64,000 nt of DNA from assembly GCF_022539315.1 (NCBI RefSeq), contig NC_066333.1, forward strand, positions 4,907,501-4,971,500. Direction: 5' to 3'. Position numbers and translations under genes: made by a program. The first letter of the stretch is position 1; each line of letters starts with the position of its first letter. The notes beneath the pieces were generated by a model. It saw nothing but the letters and a program-made list of their open reading frames with translations. It did no database searches and was not told the DNA's origin. This document shows, one piece after another, positions 33,409-45,600 of this stretch. The DNA is from Serinus canaria. Its lineage: Eukaryota; Chordata; Aves; Passeriformes; Fringillidae.

Positions 33409-34916
33409 CTCTTTTTTATCTTTTTCCCAAACAAAGGGCCAGGATATTCCACTGTGATTTTAAATTGTTTTCCTTACTACAAACTGGAAGTTCAGAGCAG
33501 GATGTCGTGTGTGTCAGAGCCTTTACATTTCTGTGCAATCCTTGCTGCTGCTGCTATTTTGTGCTTTGCAGTTTTTTCCTCTGGAGTCACTCTCAAACCT
33601 CTTTGATTTTTTTTTTTCTCAGTACCCTACAGGAATATTTTTTTTGCTGCACTTGCTTTCTCATCTTTTTTTTTTCTTTTTCTGAAAAGTGACTTAATGA
33701 AAAATACCTACCAGAATGCTCCCTGTGAGTAGCCTCCAATGCTGAAGATCAATAACAGTTTATTTGATCACTGACAGCAAATGCTCTTTCAATTAAGCAG
33801 GTCACATAAATAACTTTCTGGTTCCAACATTATTTGGAAAGGTTGAGTGTAAAATAAATGGGATTGCGTTGGTGCAGACGTCCCTCAAAAGGATTGGAAT
33901 AAAAAGCCACCTAAGTACTTGGATGCTGATCCTTGCTTTAGCAGGCTGTCCTAAGACAGCCAAACTGAGTCTGAAACTCTGCATAGGCTACACTTTTGCA
34001 GAGATTGTCATCACTTTGCTGATTTTGAGAAATACAGAGGTTTCTTAAGAAAAACTTTTCACTTTTTTTTTTTTTGGTCAGTTGTTTCAGCAAGAAATAC
34101 CATAGAGCACATCCCAAAATTAAATTGCATGCATGTGCACATGTTTTTACCCCTCTTTCTTTAATATAACTCAAAAAAATATCCCATTCTGCCTCTGGGA
34201 TTTGTTTAATCCCCACAGGTTTCTCTCATTCTTATGGCCACACTTGACTGTGTTTTCCAGCCTGGGAAAGAGTTTATACTCACAGCAATGTAATTTCACT
34301 GTGTGTAACTATAGACAGACCAACATTAAAAATGCCAGGCCAGGTCCAGTCATACTTCACTGGAATCAGACAGTGTTGTGCAAGTGAGGTCAGCATCCTT
34401 AGAATGAAAACATGTAGAACAACACATGGAAAATAACTGAAACAAGGGAAAAAATACACATGACATTTTCCTGTTGAAAGCTTGGAAAAAATAAAGTCTG
34501 CTCACAAGAAATAACAAGAAATCTGTATTTCACAGTGGAGACCTGGACTAAACAGTGGGGATTAATGATCTGTAGGAGTGTCCAATATTCAAATCAAAGT
34601 CTAGCAGCAACTTTTGCAGTTATCCTTAATTCACAACTATTATTAGCCCAAAACTTCATCAAAGCTCTTTTGGATATTTGATTGCTCACAAAGCAATGGG
34701 GATGATCCCTGCTTCAATTTAGTTGGCTCTGCAAATGGTGCTGCTGTCCTTCCTCCTTTCATTTTTCCAATACCTGTTTTCACTGGAACAAGTTGTGGGG
34801 GGAGAAACAGATTCTGCAGCTGCTGAGAAAAAGATCAGAGGCACCAACCTTGTTTAAAAATTCCACAATCAATTTAGGAATAAAACAGTGAAACCCCAGG
34901 AAACTTTCCAACTTCA
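33409..34916. other. Unique non-coding sequence
   Basis: It is T-rich at 33,600-33,690 with a T run at 34,061-34,075. No gene or repeat family is recognised. Confidence 0.5.
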
Positions 34917-35862
34917 CTAAGAAGTCCTCAGTTCAAAGATAGCTGTACTAGGAGGAATCCACAGGATCTGCCTGTCAATAGGGTTCTTACAGGAAGAAAT
35001 GTTGAGGGTTTTCTTTCTTCTTTCTCTGCCATTGAGAAACAACTTTATAACTGCAGAACAAGGTGAAACTACTAACAGGGGCTGGTGGGACAGAAGGAAG
35101 GGAGCTCTTGTCCTGAGGATGACTTGCCTCTGTGAACTACTGCTGTTGATCTCACAGCTGCTGAAGGTCAGATGGAATAACATTTTTCCACATCTTGGGG
35201 GCCATACCTGGAGGGTCTCAGCACCTCCAGATTGTACAAAGCAGCTTACTGTGCTTTGGACCCTGAACTCTAAAATGACTTTAATGTCACGCCAAGAAGT
35301 GCTAAATGGATTTAACTCTGCCAAGTCAATACACTCACAGACTTTTGTGAGAGCAGTGGGTTTCCAGTGCAGCCCATGGAAAAGCTCCATGCAAATGCAG
35401 AGCTGATACACTCCTATGATTTGCTTTTATTGCCTTACTTACAAAAATACCCCCCAATATCAGAGCACCTACAGCTTCAAATTTCCTGAACTGCTGTGGC
35501 AGGCACTGGGGTTTGGCTGTCATAACCACAGGGACTGGGGCAAACTCCAACATGTGCCACTTGTTCAGCTGCACCAGGGTGAAATTGTGGTCCTGTGCCC
35601 ACTGCTGGCTTGCACGTGGCAGGGGAAAGACAGCACCAAGGGAATCTGGGAGTGTTGGTCCCCTCAGCACATCCTCCCCACTTCTACTCATCTGCAGCTA
35701 GCAACAATACTGTTCAATAGTCTCTGCTGTGTTTGTCCTCTGGGATTTAAATCACTTTCTAAACCAACTGGTACTTTTGGACTTGAGTTTCATGCCTCAA
35801 TAATCCACTCCATGAACCAAAACTTTCTTTTTTCCCCTTTAATTTCAACTCTTATGTTATGA
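34917..35862. other. Block of low stop-codon density, no recognised gene
   Basis: On the minus strand, open frames 35691-35335 (118 codons) and 35411-34917 (164 codons) are in different registers and overlap by about 75 bp. On the plus strand 34999-35406 and 35416-35862 are also open. None of the translations shows a domain I recognise. It could be compositional, or a frameshifted remnant of a coding or retroviral sequence. I assign no function. Confidence 0.25.
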
Positions 35863-36257
35863 GTAACAGTGAGTAATCCAGCTATGACTAGGATTCATTA
35901 GTATGGCAGGATTGCTTGGAATATGAGGAAACCAGTCTTGAATCCTCTTTTGAGAGCCACTTATCCCAAAAGGCTTTTATTGTTCATGAAAAACCAGCGC
36001 TGAATGGCAATGCACAGAGACAACACTTAACTTCCCGGCGCAGGAGTGTGATCTTCTTTGCACAAATGCATGTGGGATGAGTGCTGAATAGAAGCAAAAT
36101 GAGCATGCAAATCACCCCATGCACCAACTGGTGTTTCAATGCCTGCAGAGCTGGGTGTTCACACAGGATCCTGCTTGCATGCCTATCTCCAGGGAATTTG
36201 AATGCTGAAACTGGCTCGGTGCCAAAGTACATATTCACTTTTGCTCGTGCCCTTCAC

Positions 36258-36291
36258 AAAAAAAAAAAAAAAAAGAAAAAAAAGAAAAAAA
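36258..36291 (+). repeat. A-rich tract
   Basis: This is a run of 17 A, then G, 8 A, G and 7 A. It precedes SINE-like sequence but does not follow a recognisable retroposon body. Confidence 0.9.
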
Positions 36292-36310
36292 TCAACCTTC
36301 CTGAGGATCA

Positions 36311-36480
36311 GCCTGGTGTGCTGAATAGCACACCTGGCCATCAGGCAGGAGGTTGACTCCAAGCTCAGTCACTCATGGGAGCTCTGTCGCCTCAGTTTCC
36401 CTCCTTCCTCTCTGCTGTGTTTTTCTAGTTAGATTGTAAATTATTTGAGCTGGTGCAATGTCTTTTTATGTGTTCACACC
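36311..36480 (+). mobile_element. Ancient MIR/L2-like SINE-LINE remnant
   Basis: GAGGTTGACTCCAAGCTCAG followed by GTCGCCTCAGTTTCC (the conserved CTCAGTTTCC core) and TAGATTGTAAATTATTTGAG resembles the body of amniote MIR-type SINEs joined to an L2/CR1-type 3' end. The first 28 bp (36311-36338) form an inverted repeat, GGTGTGCT-GAAT-AGCACACC. It is strongly diverged and the exact family is unknown. Confidence 0.4.
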
Positions 36481-36599
36481 ACCCTAATAGAAATCATAAT
36501 GATGACAATTGTATTCAGTTGATGGGCTTTTCTGAAATTTCCCTATCACTAACTTTTATACTACCCATCACAGCTGCAAATTCCTAAGGTGACAGCACC

Positions 36600-36760
36600 T
36601 ATTGCCCTGCCATTATTATGCATAATAATAATTTAATTAAAATAGCATCAGAAAATGTGCATTGCACAAAATGAATTTAAATTGATTTTTTTTCTCTCCT
36701 TTCTCAAAGCTTATTACTAATTGGTATTTTTAGAGCAGAGATTCATTTTCATACACTAAA
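36600..36760. promoter_or_regulatory. Candidate conserved non-coding element with 18-bp palindrome
   Basis: A perfect palindrome ATTATTATGCATAATAAT lies at 36612-36629, and TTTAATTAAA follows at 36632-36641. Both are dense homeodomain/POU-type targets. More TAAT cores follow (ACTAATTGG near 36717, AAATTAATGG near 36762). The regulatory role is inference. Confidence 0.25.
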
Positions 36761-36782
36761 ATTAATGGGCCATAGCAGCGGG

Positions 36783-36850
36783 TGTGAATCAGGAGAGCTC
36801 CATTGAATTCCACGGGTCCTTTATCATTTACTCCAGCTGAGAATCTCACC
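36783..36850. repeat. Ancient palindromic repeat remnant
   Basis: TGAATCAGGAGAGCTCCATT, GAATTCCACGGGTCC and ATTTACTCCAGCTGAGAATC resemble an old amniote inverted-repeat element with a central CTCCATTGACTTCAATGGAG palindrome and GTTTACACCAGCTGAGGATC end. A probable relative is at 24003-24065. Confidence 0.4.
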
Positions 36851-36913
36851 TACCATTCCAAAGAGCATTTTCTTTTTTGTAACTCACAAAGTAATTGCAT
36901 TTTTAGCCTTATG

Positions 36914-37024
36914 TCCTGATCCTGCAAATAATTGTGCAAGACATTAAGTTTATGTAGATAAGGAGTGCTGCTGATGCCACAGCAGCTCCCTGTGTGAAGA
37001 AGTTATGGTTTTGCAGGATCAGAC
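36914..37024. mobile_element. MITE-like element with 13-bp terminal inverted repeats
   Basis: CTGATCCTGCAAA at 36916-36928 is the exact reverse complement of TTTGCAGGATCAG at 37010-37022. An inner fold, GGAGTGCTGCTG against CAGCAGCTCC, lies between about 36962 and 36988. The whole resembles ancient MITE-type repeats of archosaurs and turtles (Chompy-like MITEs are known there). The family name is a suggestion. Confidence 0.5.
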
Positions 37025-40000
37025 CTTAAAATGCAAATGAAAACACTGCAAAAATCCCAAGTGTTCCCTCTAATATTTTAAGAATGTCAGCAGCTAATAT
37101 GTAGCCCATTCTAATACCTAAAATTACTGCAAATTATGTTGTACAATAAAAGGGCAGAAAGGAGATTATTTAGGTGGTTTAATACTTTTTGTTTACTACA
37201 GAAGAAAGTCTGATTTTTTTTCCTGGAAGCTCTATATCCCACACTGTCTGCAGCAAGTCTTTGAAATTCAGCAGGGGGACAACTCTTGGATTAAAGATGT
37301 GGGTTTTTTTCCTTAGCCCCCAAGAAATTCCAACTATAGTTCTGCTGAGACAAAGTGTTTTGAAATAGCCAATTCACTTCTCACTAGAAAATTTGGCAAT
37401 GAGTGCTGATTGAAATAGGAATTTGGAAGACTTGCTCTTTTCTTCCCCCCTTTCCAAGAAAAAAATCCTTTGCTGCTGGGTGTCCTGGATCTCAAATGTG
37501 ATGTGTGTTAGCTGATGTGCTAACAGTGCAAGCCTAAATGCTGCTGATGGTGCACAAAGGACGGGTTACCACGAGTTCTTTACACAACTAGAAAGCAGAC
37601 CTTTTAAGGGATCAACAAGAAAGTTTTAGGTCACAAAATTAGGCAACCAAAATGAAAGAATTAATAGAAATTCAGGTTCCTTTATTAGCTGGCCAGCTAA
37701 CAATACTACACATGCTGTCTTCAATGCCAGGGTCACACCTACTCCTTCTTCTCACCACTGGTGAAATACTGAGTGTGTCTGATGAGCACAATTAACATGG
37801 AATAGGCCTGAATTTACCATGGAGACAGCCCTTTCCCCCCCGCCAGTTTTTGTATGTAATATATATATTACCATGTACATTTCTTCTGCTTTAAGGCAAA
37901 TTGAATTTGACATTTATACAAGAAGCAATAAAACTGATGCAGTCAAAGTATATTCCTAAAACAAGTTCAGTAATGTCTCTTCCAAACTACATTTGAGTTA
38001 GTGGAATAAATGCCTTTTCATGTTTGCAGTTGAAGCACCGGCCAATTCTGCCAAATGGTTTTTGGAAAATTGCCTTCAGAATTGACTTTCCCTGGGGAAG
38101 ATTTGCTTGTATGGAAAGAGGAGATACTGGGAAAATTTGAAAGAGAAAGAAAGCAAAAGGGAAGGCAGAGGGAATAGGTTAAAGGCTAACTTTAAACAGG
38201 TGGCTCTAGTTTTTCTTTGCCCAAATTGTTCTATAATTTTTTATCATAACACTTTCTGGTTAGCTATAGCAAATTCCATTTTCACAAGAGCAATTCTATG
38301 CTAATGCACCTTTGCTCTTACCTCAGCTCAGGTTGGGTGTTTTGCTGTCTGGGCTTCCCAGTTCTCAGGAGCAAATTCAAGTTTGGGACCCATGTAATTC
38401 CAACTCAGCTTACCTATCAGGGAGTCCTAAATCATTCAGGATCCTATGGATTTGCCTCCTCTCATTGAAAAAGGGGAAAGGTGGGGACTTCTTTCAGCAA
38501 GCAGCTGTTGTTAGCTGGCTTGAATAGGGGTGTAGGTTTGAACTCCCATTGACCACCCAGTTTCCTCCCACTCTGAACATGTGAGAAATGAGTGTCCTTT
38601 TCTCCAGCTGTTATAATCTATTTTGCTACCTGGAAGAGAATGTCTGCATAAGACAGTGCAGTAGCTACTGCAGGATGGTTTGGTTCATATAGAGCCCTTC
38701 TGGGCTGCTTTACAAGTTGGCAAGCTTTGGGAATCAGCAAGTAGTCATCGTTCAGGGAAGGAATCTGCTCTATTTCATGTGTGTTAAATGCTATTTCCTA
38801 GTCCACCTATGGATGACCTGACTGAAGGAAACATATTGCAAATGTATGTGTCATATCTAATCAAGCCAAATAAATATCTCTGGTAATGCATAGCATTTTC
38901 CATCCTGCATGGAGGATTTGGAGGTGAAGCATAAGCAGAATAATTCTGCACTCATTGCAACACGATGTCTGTAACTCGATGGGGAGATCTACAGCAAAGA
39001 ACATTCCTGTGAGAGTTCCTAAAGTCAGTGTCTAACCATAACTTCTGCTCTGCTGTCTTGGGACCATCCCCACACAGACACACCCACTGCCCAGCTGAAG
39101 GGTTTGCCATTTGCACCACTTGCAGTTCCTGAACACACAGAGGCTGCTGTGGCTGCAGCTCCAAACTCCTGCACGTTTCCTCCGAGGTGTCAAGGCACAT
39201 CCCCCTCCTGCTCCTCAGATCCCCCAGAGGGACTGTGCCCACCCTTGGACTCTGACCCTCTGCACTTGACATCTTGGCTTTGGGTTGGCACCCATGAAAC
39301 TGATACGAGCAGCTAGGAAAGGAGGAGGGAGGTTATTTTTAAGTTGCACCAGGCAAACAGCTGCAGCATTTTCTCCATGGCAGAAGAGCTCTCACAGGAC
39401 AGAGGGAGGCCTGTGCAAATTTCTCCCCTCCAAGGAGTTTCAACCTTTCAAGACTCCTCCTGTGCAAACCTCCAGCTCGTGTGCGCTGGTGAACGTAACT
39501 CTAGAGTGTCATGGAGGAAACCAGAACTATTTTTATTTTTGGTTGAGTAAACATTTAGCATTTAACAGTCAGGTGTTTATTTCACTTCCCAAACTGCCTC
39601 CGGCTCCAGCAATGCTTAGCATGATCCTTTTCTCAGGGAGGAGGAGAAGAAAGGGGATTGAGTTAAATGCTCTCAAAATGGAGAAGCCTGAGGAATCACA
39701 AACTTGCATCCACTGCCACACATCCCACCTCAGCCCCCCTCCTTCCTTGCTCCAACCCTCCTTGGAAGGAACCTGACAGGAAATATTTTAGAGGTAGAGA
39801 ATTTTCAATGAAAATATTATTCCTCCATCTGCCCACGCTTCCGCCCTCGCAGGTTGTATGGCTAAGTGACATTTAGGAATGTGGATCCTGCAGCCCGCTC
39901 CGTCGCCTGTCTTCTCACATCTTGCTTTCCCATCAGAAGCACATCAAGGCACCAGGTCCTCCTGCCTCCCAAGTGTCACAGGAGACACTTGACCTTCCTG

Positions 40001-42600
40001 AGCACGTCCCAGCTTTTGGGGTTTATTTCAACCCTCAGTGGATCCTGTAATTGAAGGCAGTGACCCCCTACTCCATGTGCTCCCCACAGCCTTCCTGGGA
40101 GGTGTAGGGAAGGGTGGGGTCCACCACTGCTCCAGAGCTCTGGGATAAAAACCCAAAACCCGTGAAACCTACAGAAAGTTGGCTGCTCTCACCCGTGTGG
40201 AGCTATTCAAACCAGATGCTCGCATGCCTTCCTGCCCACGCTACCTTACCCACACTGATCCGTTCCTAGCCCAACAGGAAGCTTCAGCTTTTTGTACCTC
40301 GAGCCATTTTCAACAAAAGTCATGAGAGGAGAGGGACACACGTGTGCTGCAATGACCTACAAGGGGCTGCAGTCAGCAGGAGAAGTGCCTGCTCCTCCAT
40401 CCAAGGGCTGCCATCTTGCACTTCTTTTTTCTTGGGCAGGCTAAATTTATCCCAGATGGTTGGGAAGTGTTAAGGCAACATGGCTTGACAAATAGCGTGT
40501 GTCTTGGAGGGAAGAGGAAAATGACTGAGGTTAATTTGCACTGGGAATTAACACTGGGGAAAAAAATTAATTTAATTTTGACACATTTCAGCTGTCCCAC
40601 CATCCCCTTTTTGAACTGGTTAATATAAAAGAAAGCGCCTGTGTCTAGTTCTGTCTTGCTCTTCAGCCATGTTTGTCTGGTCAGAACTACTCTGTGCTCT
40701 GCCTCTGTGTTTAATCCCTTCATTCCTAAATCTTGGCTTTAAAGCATCATTCTTATCCCTATTTCTAGCTTCTTCCAGTCAATTCGTACCATGGTTCTAA
40801 CATGCCAATTTTAATACACATAGGCCTCTCAGAGCAGTGGTCACAAGAAAGCTGCAGCAGATTAGGGAGGAATTCCTTGCCCAGAACCCAAGTGAATCCA
40901 TCCAGTCTTGGCAAGAGGAAGGTCAGGTCCAGAAGTATTTTTTGCCTTCTTGTTACTGGAATAAGAATAAAAGTGAAGTTAGAGATTTTAAAAGGACATT
41001 GCTGAGGGAATTTTTTCTTTTATTTAAGCTGAACATCTCAAACCATACATAAGTGAGTTGATTTTTGAAGAGTTCTGAACATGTCCTGAAAACAGTGAAA
41101 TCTGCAACGTTCAGCTATGAAGTATAAATGTGCAGCTAAGGGCCCAACAAGACAAGGATCCTAATGAGGCAGAGAATCTGGGCTACCATTTTGACAGGCT
41201 CCAGGAAAGCAGGAAATATTGAGCCCAGACTTGCTAAATAATAATCACTTTGCCAATGTTTCTGTTTATTTTTCCTTTAAGTGCTGATTGCATTTCTTAG
41301 CCATTTATTGCCACTTTTCCCCAAGTCCCTTGGCAATTACTGTCTTAAAAATCAAGCCTGGTCACACTCACACCTGACTTGACAACATAAAATGGTGTGA
41401 AAACTGCTAATAGAGGAGTTAACAGAACATTTTAAAAGTTCCCACCCCTCAAATTACTAATTAATTATCTATGAGGCTCAAATCCAAAGCCTTATATTAG
41501 CATAATACCATGGGTTTTCACTGGTCAGATAAACCAGTGAGGTCATTCATTGTTCCATACACTGAATTTAGGCTTCCATGACACTTTTGCACCAGCAGTG
41601 AATTCACTGCTGCCTGTGCCTACCCCGAGTGCATGGTGCAGCTGCTGTGCTCTACACTGGACCACTGACATTATTTTGGTGAGAAAAAAGCAAGAAAAGT
41701 GTTGGTTGTTTGCACCCCACAGGCTGATGCAGCTGCACAAAGAAGCAGAAATAGCTGTGGCAGAGGGGTGGGAGCAGAGGAGGGGTCCTGGGGGAGCCTC
41801 TCACCCCACATCTAGGCTGTGGTACTTTGCCACTGTGCCTGGCTCTTTCACACCCAGAATACATTAGCCAGTGCTATTAAAGACACAGGAAAAACACATG
41901 TTAACAATTTTCTTACTGCAGACTTGTCAGGTTTTTATTTATTACTTTTTTACTCCCTGTGAAACGTGATTATTCATTGGTAAGATTTTGAAGCTTCTTA
42001 TAATGAGTAAGGAAGAGAAAAATCCCTTTGGTTTGCTACAGGAGTTCATCAGAAAGGTGATCAGCCACATAAACACAAACCCCTCTACCCCTTCCCATAC
42101 CCATGCATTAGCTCACAGCTGTGTGGATACAGGCTTTGAGAGCTGAATAACCCATTAATCTCCATGTGGAAAATCAATAAATTGAAAATAATTAGCTGGG
42201 TATGAGAAGCAGCAAAGAATCAGACAGCTGTTATTTAAAGCATGACTTAGGCATGTAGAAACAAGGTAGAACCAGACATACAGGGAGCAGAGGAGGGAGG
42301 GGGAAAGGACAGGAGGATTTGGAAGAAAGAATGGAGTGGTGAATGCAGAGGTGCTGAAATGTGTGTTTATGTCCAACCCATTCCAAGCAGCTCCATGGCA
42401 GCAGGGAGAGCTGTGCAAGGATCAGCAGGGCTTTGGGAAAATGCAACCCCCTGGATCAAACTCCTCAATAACAGGGCTGGAAGGGCTCCAGTAGTCACCA
42501 ACAATGGAAAAGGGAGCAAATTTCCAGCCACTGTCAGGAATTTATCCATCTCCAAGTAGGCAGGCAGCAGGGGCTGCAGTGGGAGGGCAGAAGCAGCAGC
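37025..42600. other. Unique non-coding sequence
   Basis: No gene, RNA or mobile element is recognised. A purine-rich stretch lies at 38,105-38,176. The 39,000-40,300 part is somewhat GC-richer, with scattered CpGs but no CpG island, and open frames up to 163 codons without domains. Confidence 0.5.
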
Positions 42601-42645
42601 AGGATGGGCACAGGATGGGCACAGGATGGGCACAGGATGGGTCAC
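42601..42645 (+). repeat. 11-bp minisatellite, 4 units
   Basis: The unit AGGATGGGCAC is repeated perfectly three times, followed by AGGATGGGTCAC. The identical units point to recent expansion. Confidence 0.95.
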
Positions 42646-45600
42646 AGCCACCCTGGGCAGTCCCAGCAGGGCAGACGCTGAACGGGGCAGGCACAGCGTG
42701 TCCCCCTCCTCCCTCCTGCTCCCTGTCACGCTGACTTGGTGACAACTGCTGAATAAAAACACTCTGAGAGAAGCAAATTAAGGGAACGAGAAGAATGTGG
42801 CTCACCAGTGGGGAGACAAAAACAACAGCACAGTGAGACAGCTCAGCCATGGCCCAAACTGCTCTGAGCCCAGCTATGACAGATGGGCTCATGAAGGGAC
42901 ATTCCAGCTGAGCTCTTGAGTGCATTATTTTTAGGCTGAGACTTAACACCCATGTCCCTGGCCAAACCAAGGATTCTAGGAGCAGTTTTGAGTTCTGAAG
43001 CATCCGAAACTTTACAATTTTTTTTTGCATTTTGTTTATGGTGGAAACTTCATGGGATCCATGAGAAAAAATGTACAGGGCCTGAACTGCTAGACAGAAA
43101 ACTGCCAGACAAGGTACAACTCCTAGAGAGAAACTAAAACACAGAAAATACCCTGTAGAGGCAGAGACTCTTTAGAGGGAGAGATTTAAACAAAAACCAC
43201 TACAGGCCATAGCCAAGGATGCCCTGAGAAGGATATATGTTAATGGGAATGCAGAGTTTCATTTGTTTGAAGAATAAAAGTATCTCACCTTCCTTGCAAG
43301 TTTCTGATCGGAGCATGAAGCAGGTCACCACATCTGCCAAGAGCCTGGAACAAGACCTTTGAGGGCATTATGCACTTCATTATCATTTAATTTAGGATTA
43401 AATTTAGATTTAATTTCTCCAGGAAAGCCAACCAAGACTTCTGCCAGTCCACCTGAGATGATTCAGCAGGGATGAAGCTCTGCCTGTCTCCAGGGGGGCT
43501 CCTGTGGTCACTCACCACCTTTTCTGTGTGTGGAGAGACATCACACGTGAGGGGATTCCCATTTTCTATATTCAGCTAAGCAGGAATATGACAGCTGCTA
43601 TAAACCTGTAAAGAATGAAGGATAGGAAAGGCATCTACTTCTAAGGCTGCTCAAAACTCAAGAGTTTCTATCTTGAGCCCGATAGATCTTTGAGCTCAGA
43701 TTTCTAGCTTTGAGCTTCTAGCTGGAGGCTGGACACAAAACAGGCCTGTTACCTTTCCCCCTTTGTATCTTCAAACACTGGAGAGCAAATTCTACCACGT
43801 GTGGCTCAATAATCTGGTGGTTTAGATGAAGGTCAGGAAAGGAGCCACCCAGCTCTGGGATGACTTTGGAGCTGTGCTTGAGGAAAAGATCCAGAAGTTA
43901 AAAATTAGTGTCTAAAAATAAGTGACTGTCCCAAACCAATGAGGGAACCAAGTTTTCATGTCCTGGTATTGACATATCCCAGCTCTGTAGAGTATTTGGA
44001 TTTAATGCAACTTGTCTTGTTAGATTGGAGTTGCTTTTTTAATCTCCATGCTCTGCTTTCTCAGGGTAACCGTGCTTTCCTCCTCCATTAATCTCACTTC
44101 CACTGACTCTTCAAAGCCTGGAATTTTTCTTCCACAGCACTTCAAACCTCTGAAAATCACAGACTAGTTCTTGCAGACCTCTACAAGCATTACATTATCT
44201 GGATGGTGAGGACTAATCCCTTCTGTTCAACCTAATGAAAAGCTTTCTAAATATAGCCACTACCTTCTCGTTACTCTACTATCAACTTCTCTTTCCAGAT
44301 TTAATGACACCTCTATGCCATTTCTTCTCATTTACAGGAATTATCTTGGGGCCTTATCAAAATGTGCTCACTACAGGGCAAAAATCAGGTTTACAATTCT
44401 TGAAGTGCAAAATTCATGTCTTTAGATGCAGCCTAATGATGGGGAGAGAGAGGCAGAAATGGCCCAGCTCAGATCAAATTGCAAAATCTGAGATGTTGGC
44501 ATGGGGTGTTTTTTCCAACCACTTCAGCCACCCAGACAAGGGAAGGATTCCAATTCCAGGTTGTGGGTTATTCTTATTCTGGGGCTGGTTGAGATAACGA
44601 GAGGAAGAGGAGGTGTTTCATCACCTCCACTTTCTAAATACAGTGTTTCCCAGGATTTTTCATTTTATTAGGTAGGATGACAGTTAGTTCTGCCTTTCTT
44701 TTGATATCCAAAGCTAATGTGTTTGCCCTTCTCCCTCAGGTCTGTATGACTGCACTCGTGTTAAGGGAACAGATGAAAACTTGAATAGTTCTACTCTGAA
44801 AAGGCTGCTTTTAATAGTTTGGATGGATCTATTTGACTGACTACAGAGAACAGGACAAAAAAGATTGGGTTACAATAAGAAATAAAAGGACTTGTCAGGG
44901 AAGAAGAGGATAAAAAGGGCAGCTGAATTCTAAGGATGAAGGCTGTGCTAGTTCCCTACTCAGACTCTGTGCTGTAGGAAATCAGTGAAAATGCAGAAAG
45001 AAATCCAACAGGTTCCAGAGAGTAAATAAACCTGTCTGTGATATGTGAGTGTCATCAAACACAAAAAACAAGGACTCAGAAAGAGGGGGGTGCATTAAGG
45101 AATAGAATGACTCAGGCAAGTAGAAAAATGACAGCAAAGGCTGTATTAGGTTGAAGAAGAAATCTGGCCAACTCCAGTCAGCTAAAATATTGTCCCTCAG
45201 CCCTCCTCCCTGCCTGAAGAGAGGCTGCTTGGGGGCCAAAGCAAACCTGGGCTTGGGAAGGCTCCAGCATCTCTGCTTGGAGCAATAACCATGTCCAGGA
45301 TTACCCTTTTACTGTGTTTCTACTTCACTGACACTTCAAGCCACCAAGAAAAAACAAAATAGAAGTAAATTACATGAGGAATAATGCCTGGGTTGAAGCA
45401 AATCACCAGACCTCTGCTTCTGAAAAGCTTCAAACTCCCCCAGTGCAGTCGTGTCTGGGTGACAGAGCCCAGGACGTGCTGAACGAGCTCCTTGGGAGTA
45501 CAAGTCCAGACAGCTTTGCCAAGCCTGGGGAGCAACAACTGCACTCCCTGAGCAAGCCAGAGCCCAGCAATTCCTCCAAGAGCAGGCAGTGTGAGGCTGT

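Noticed and set aside
39000..40300. Possible CpG island or exon cluster
   Set aside because: CpGs are only scattered, the frames are short and in conflict between strands, and there is no clear splice-site arrangement.
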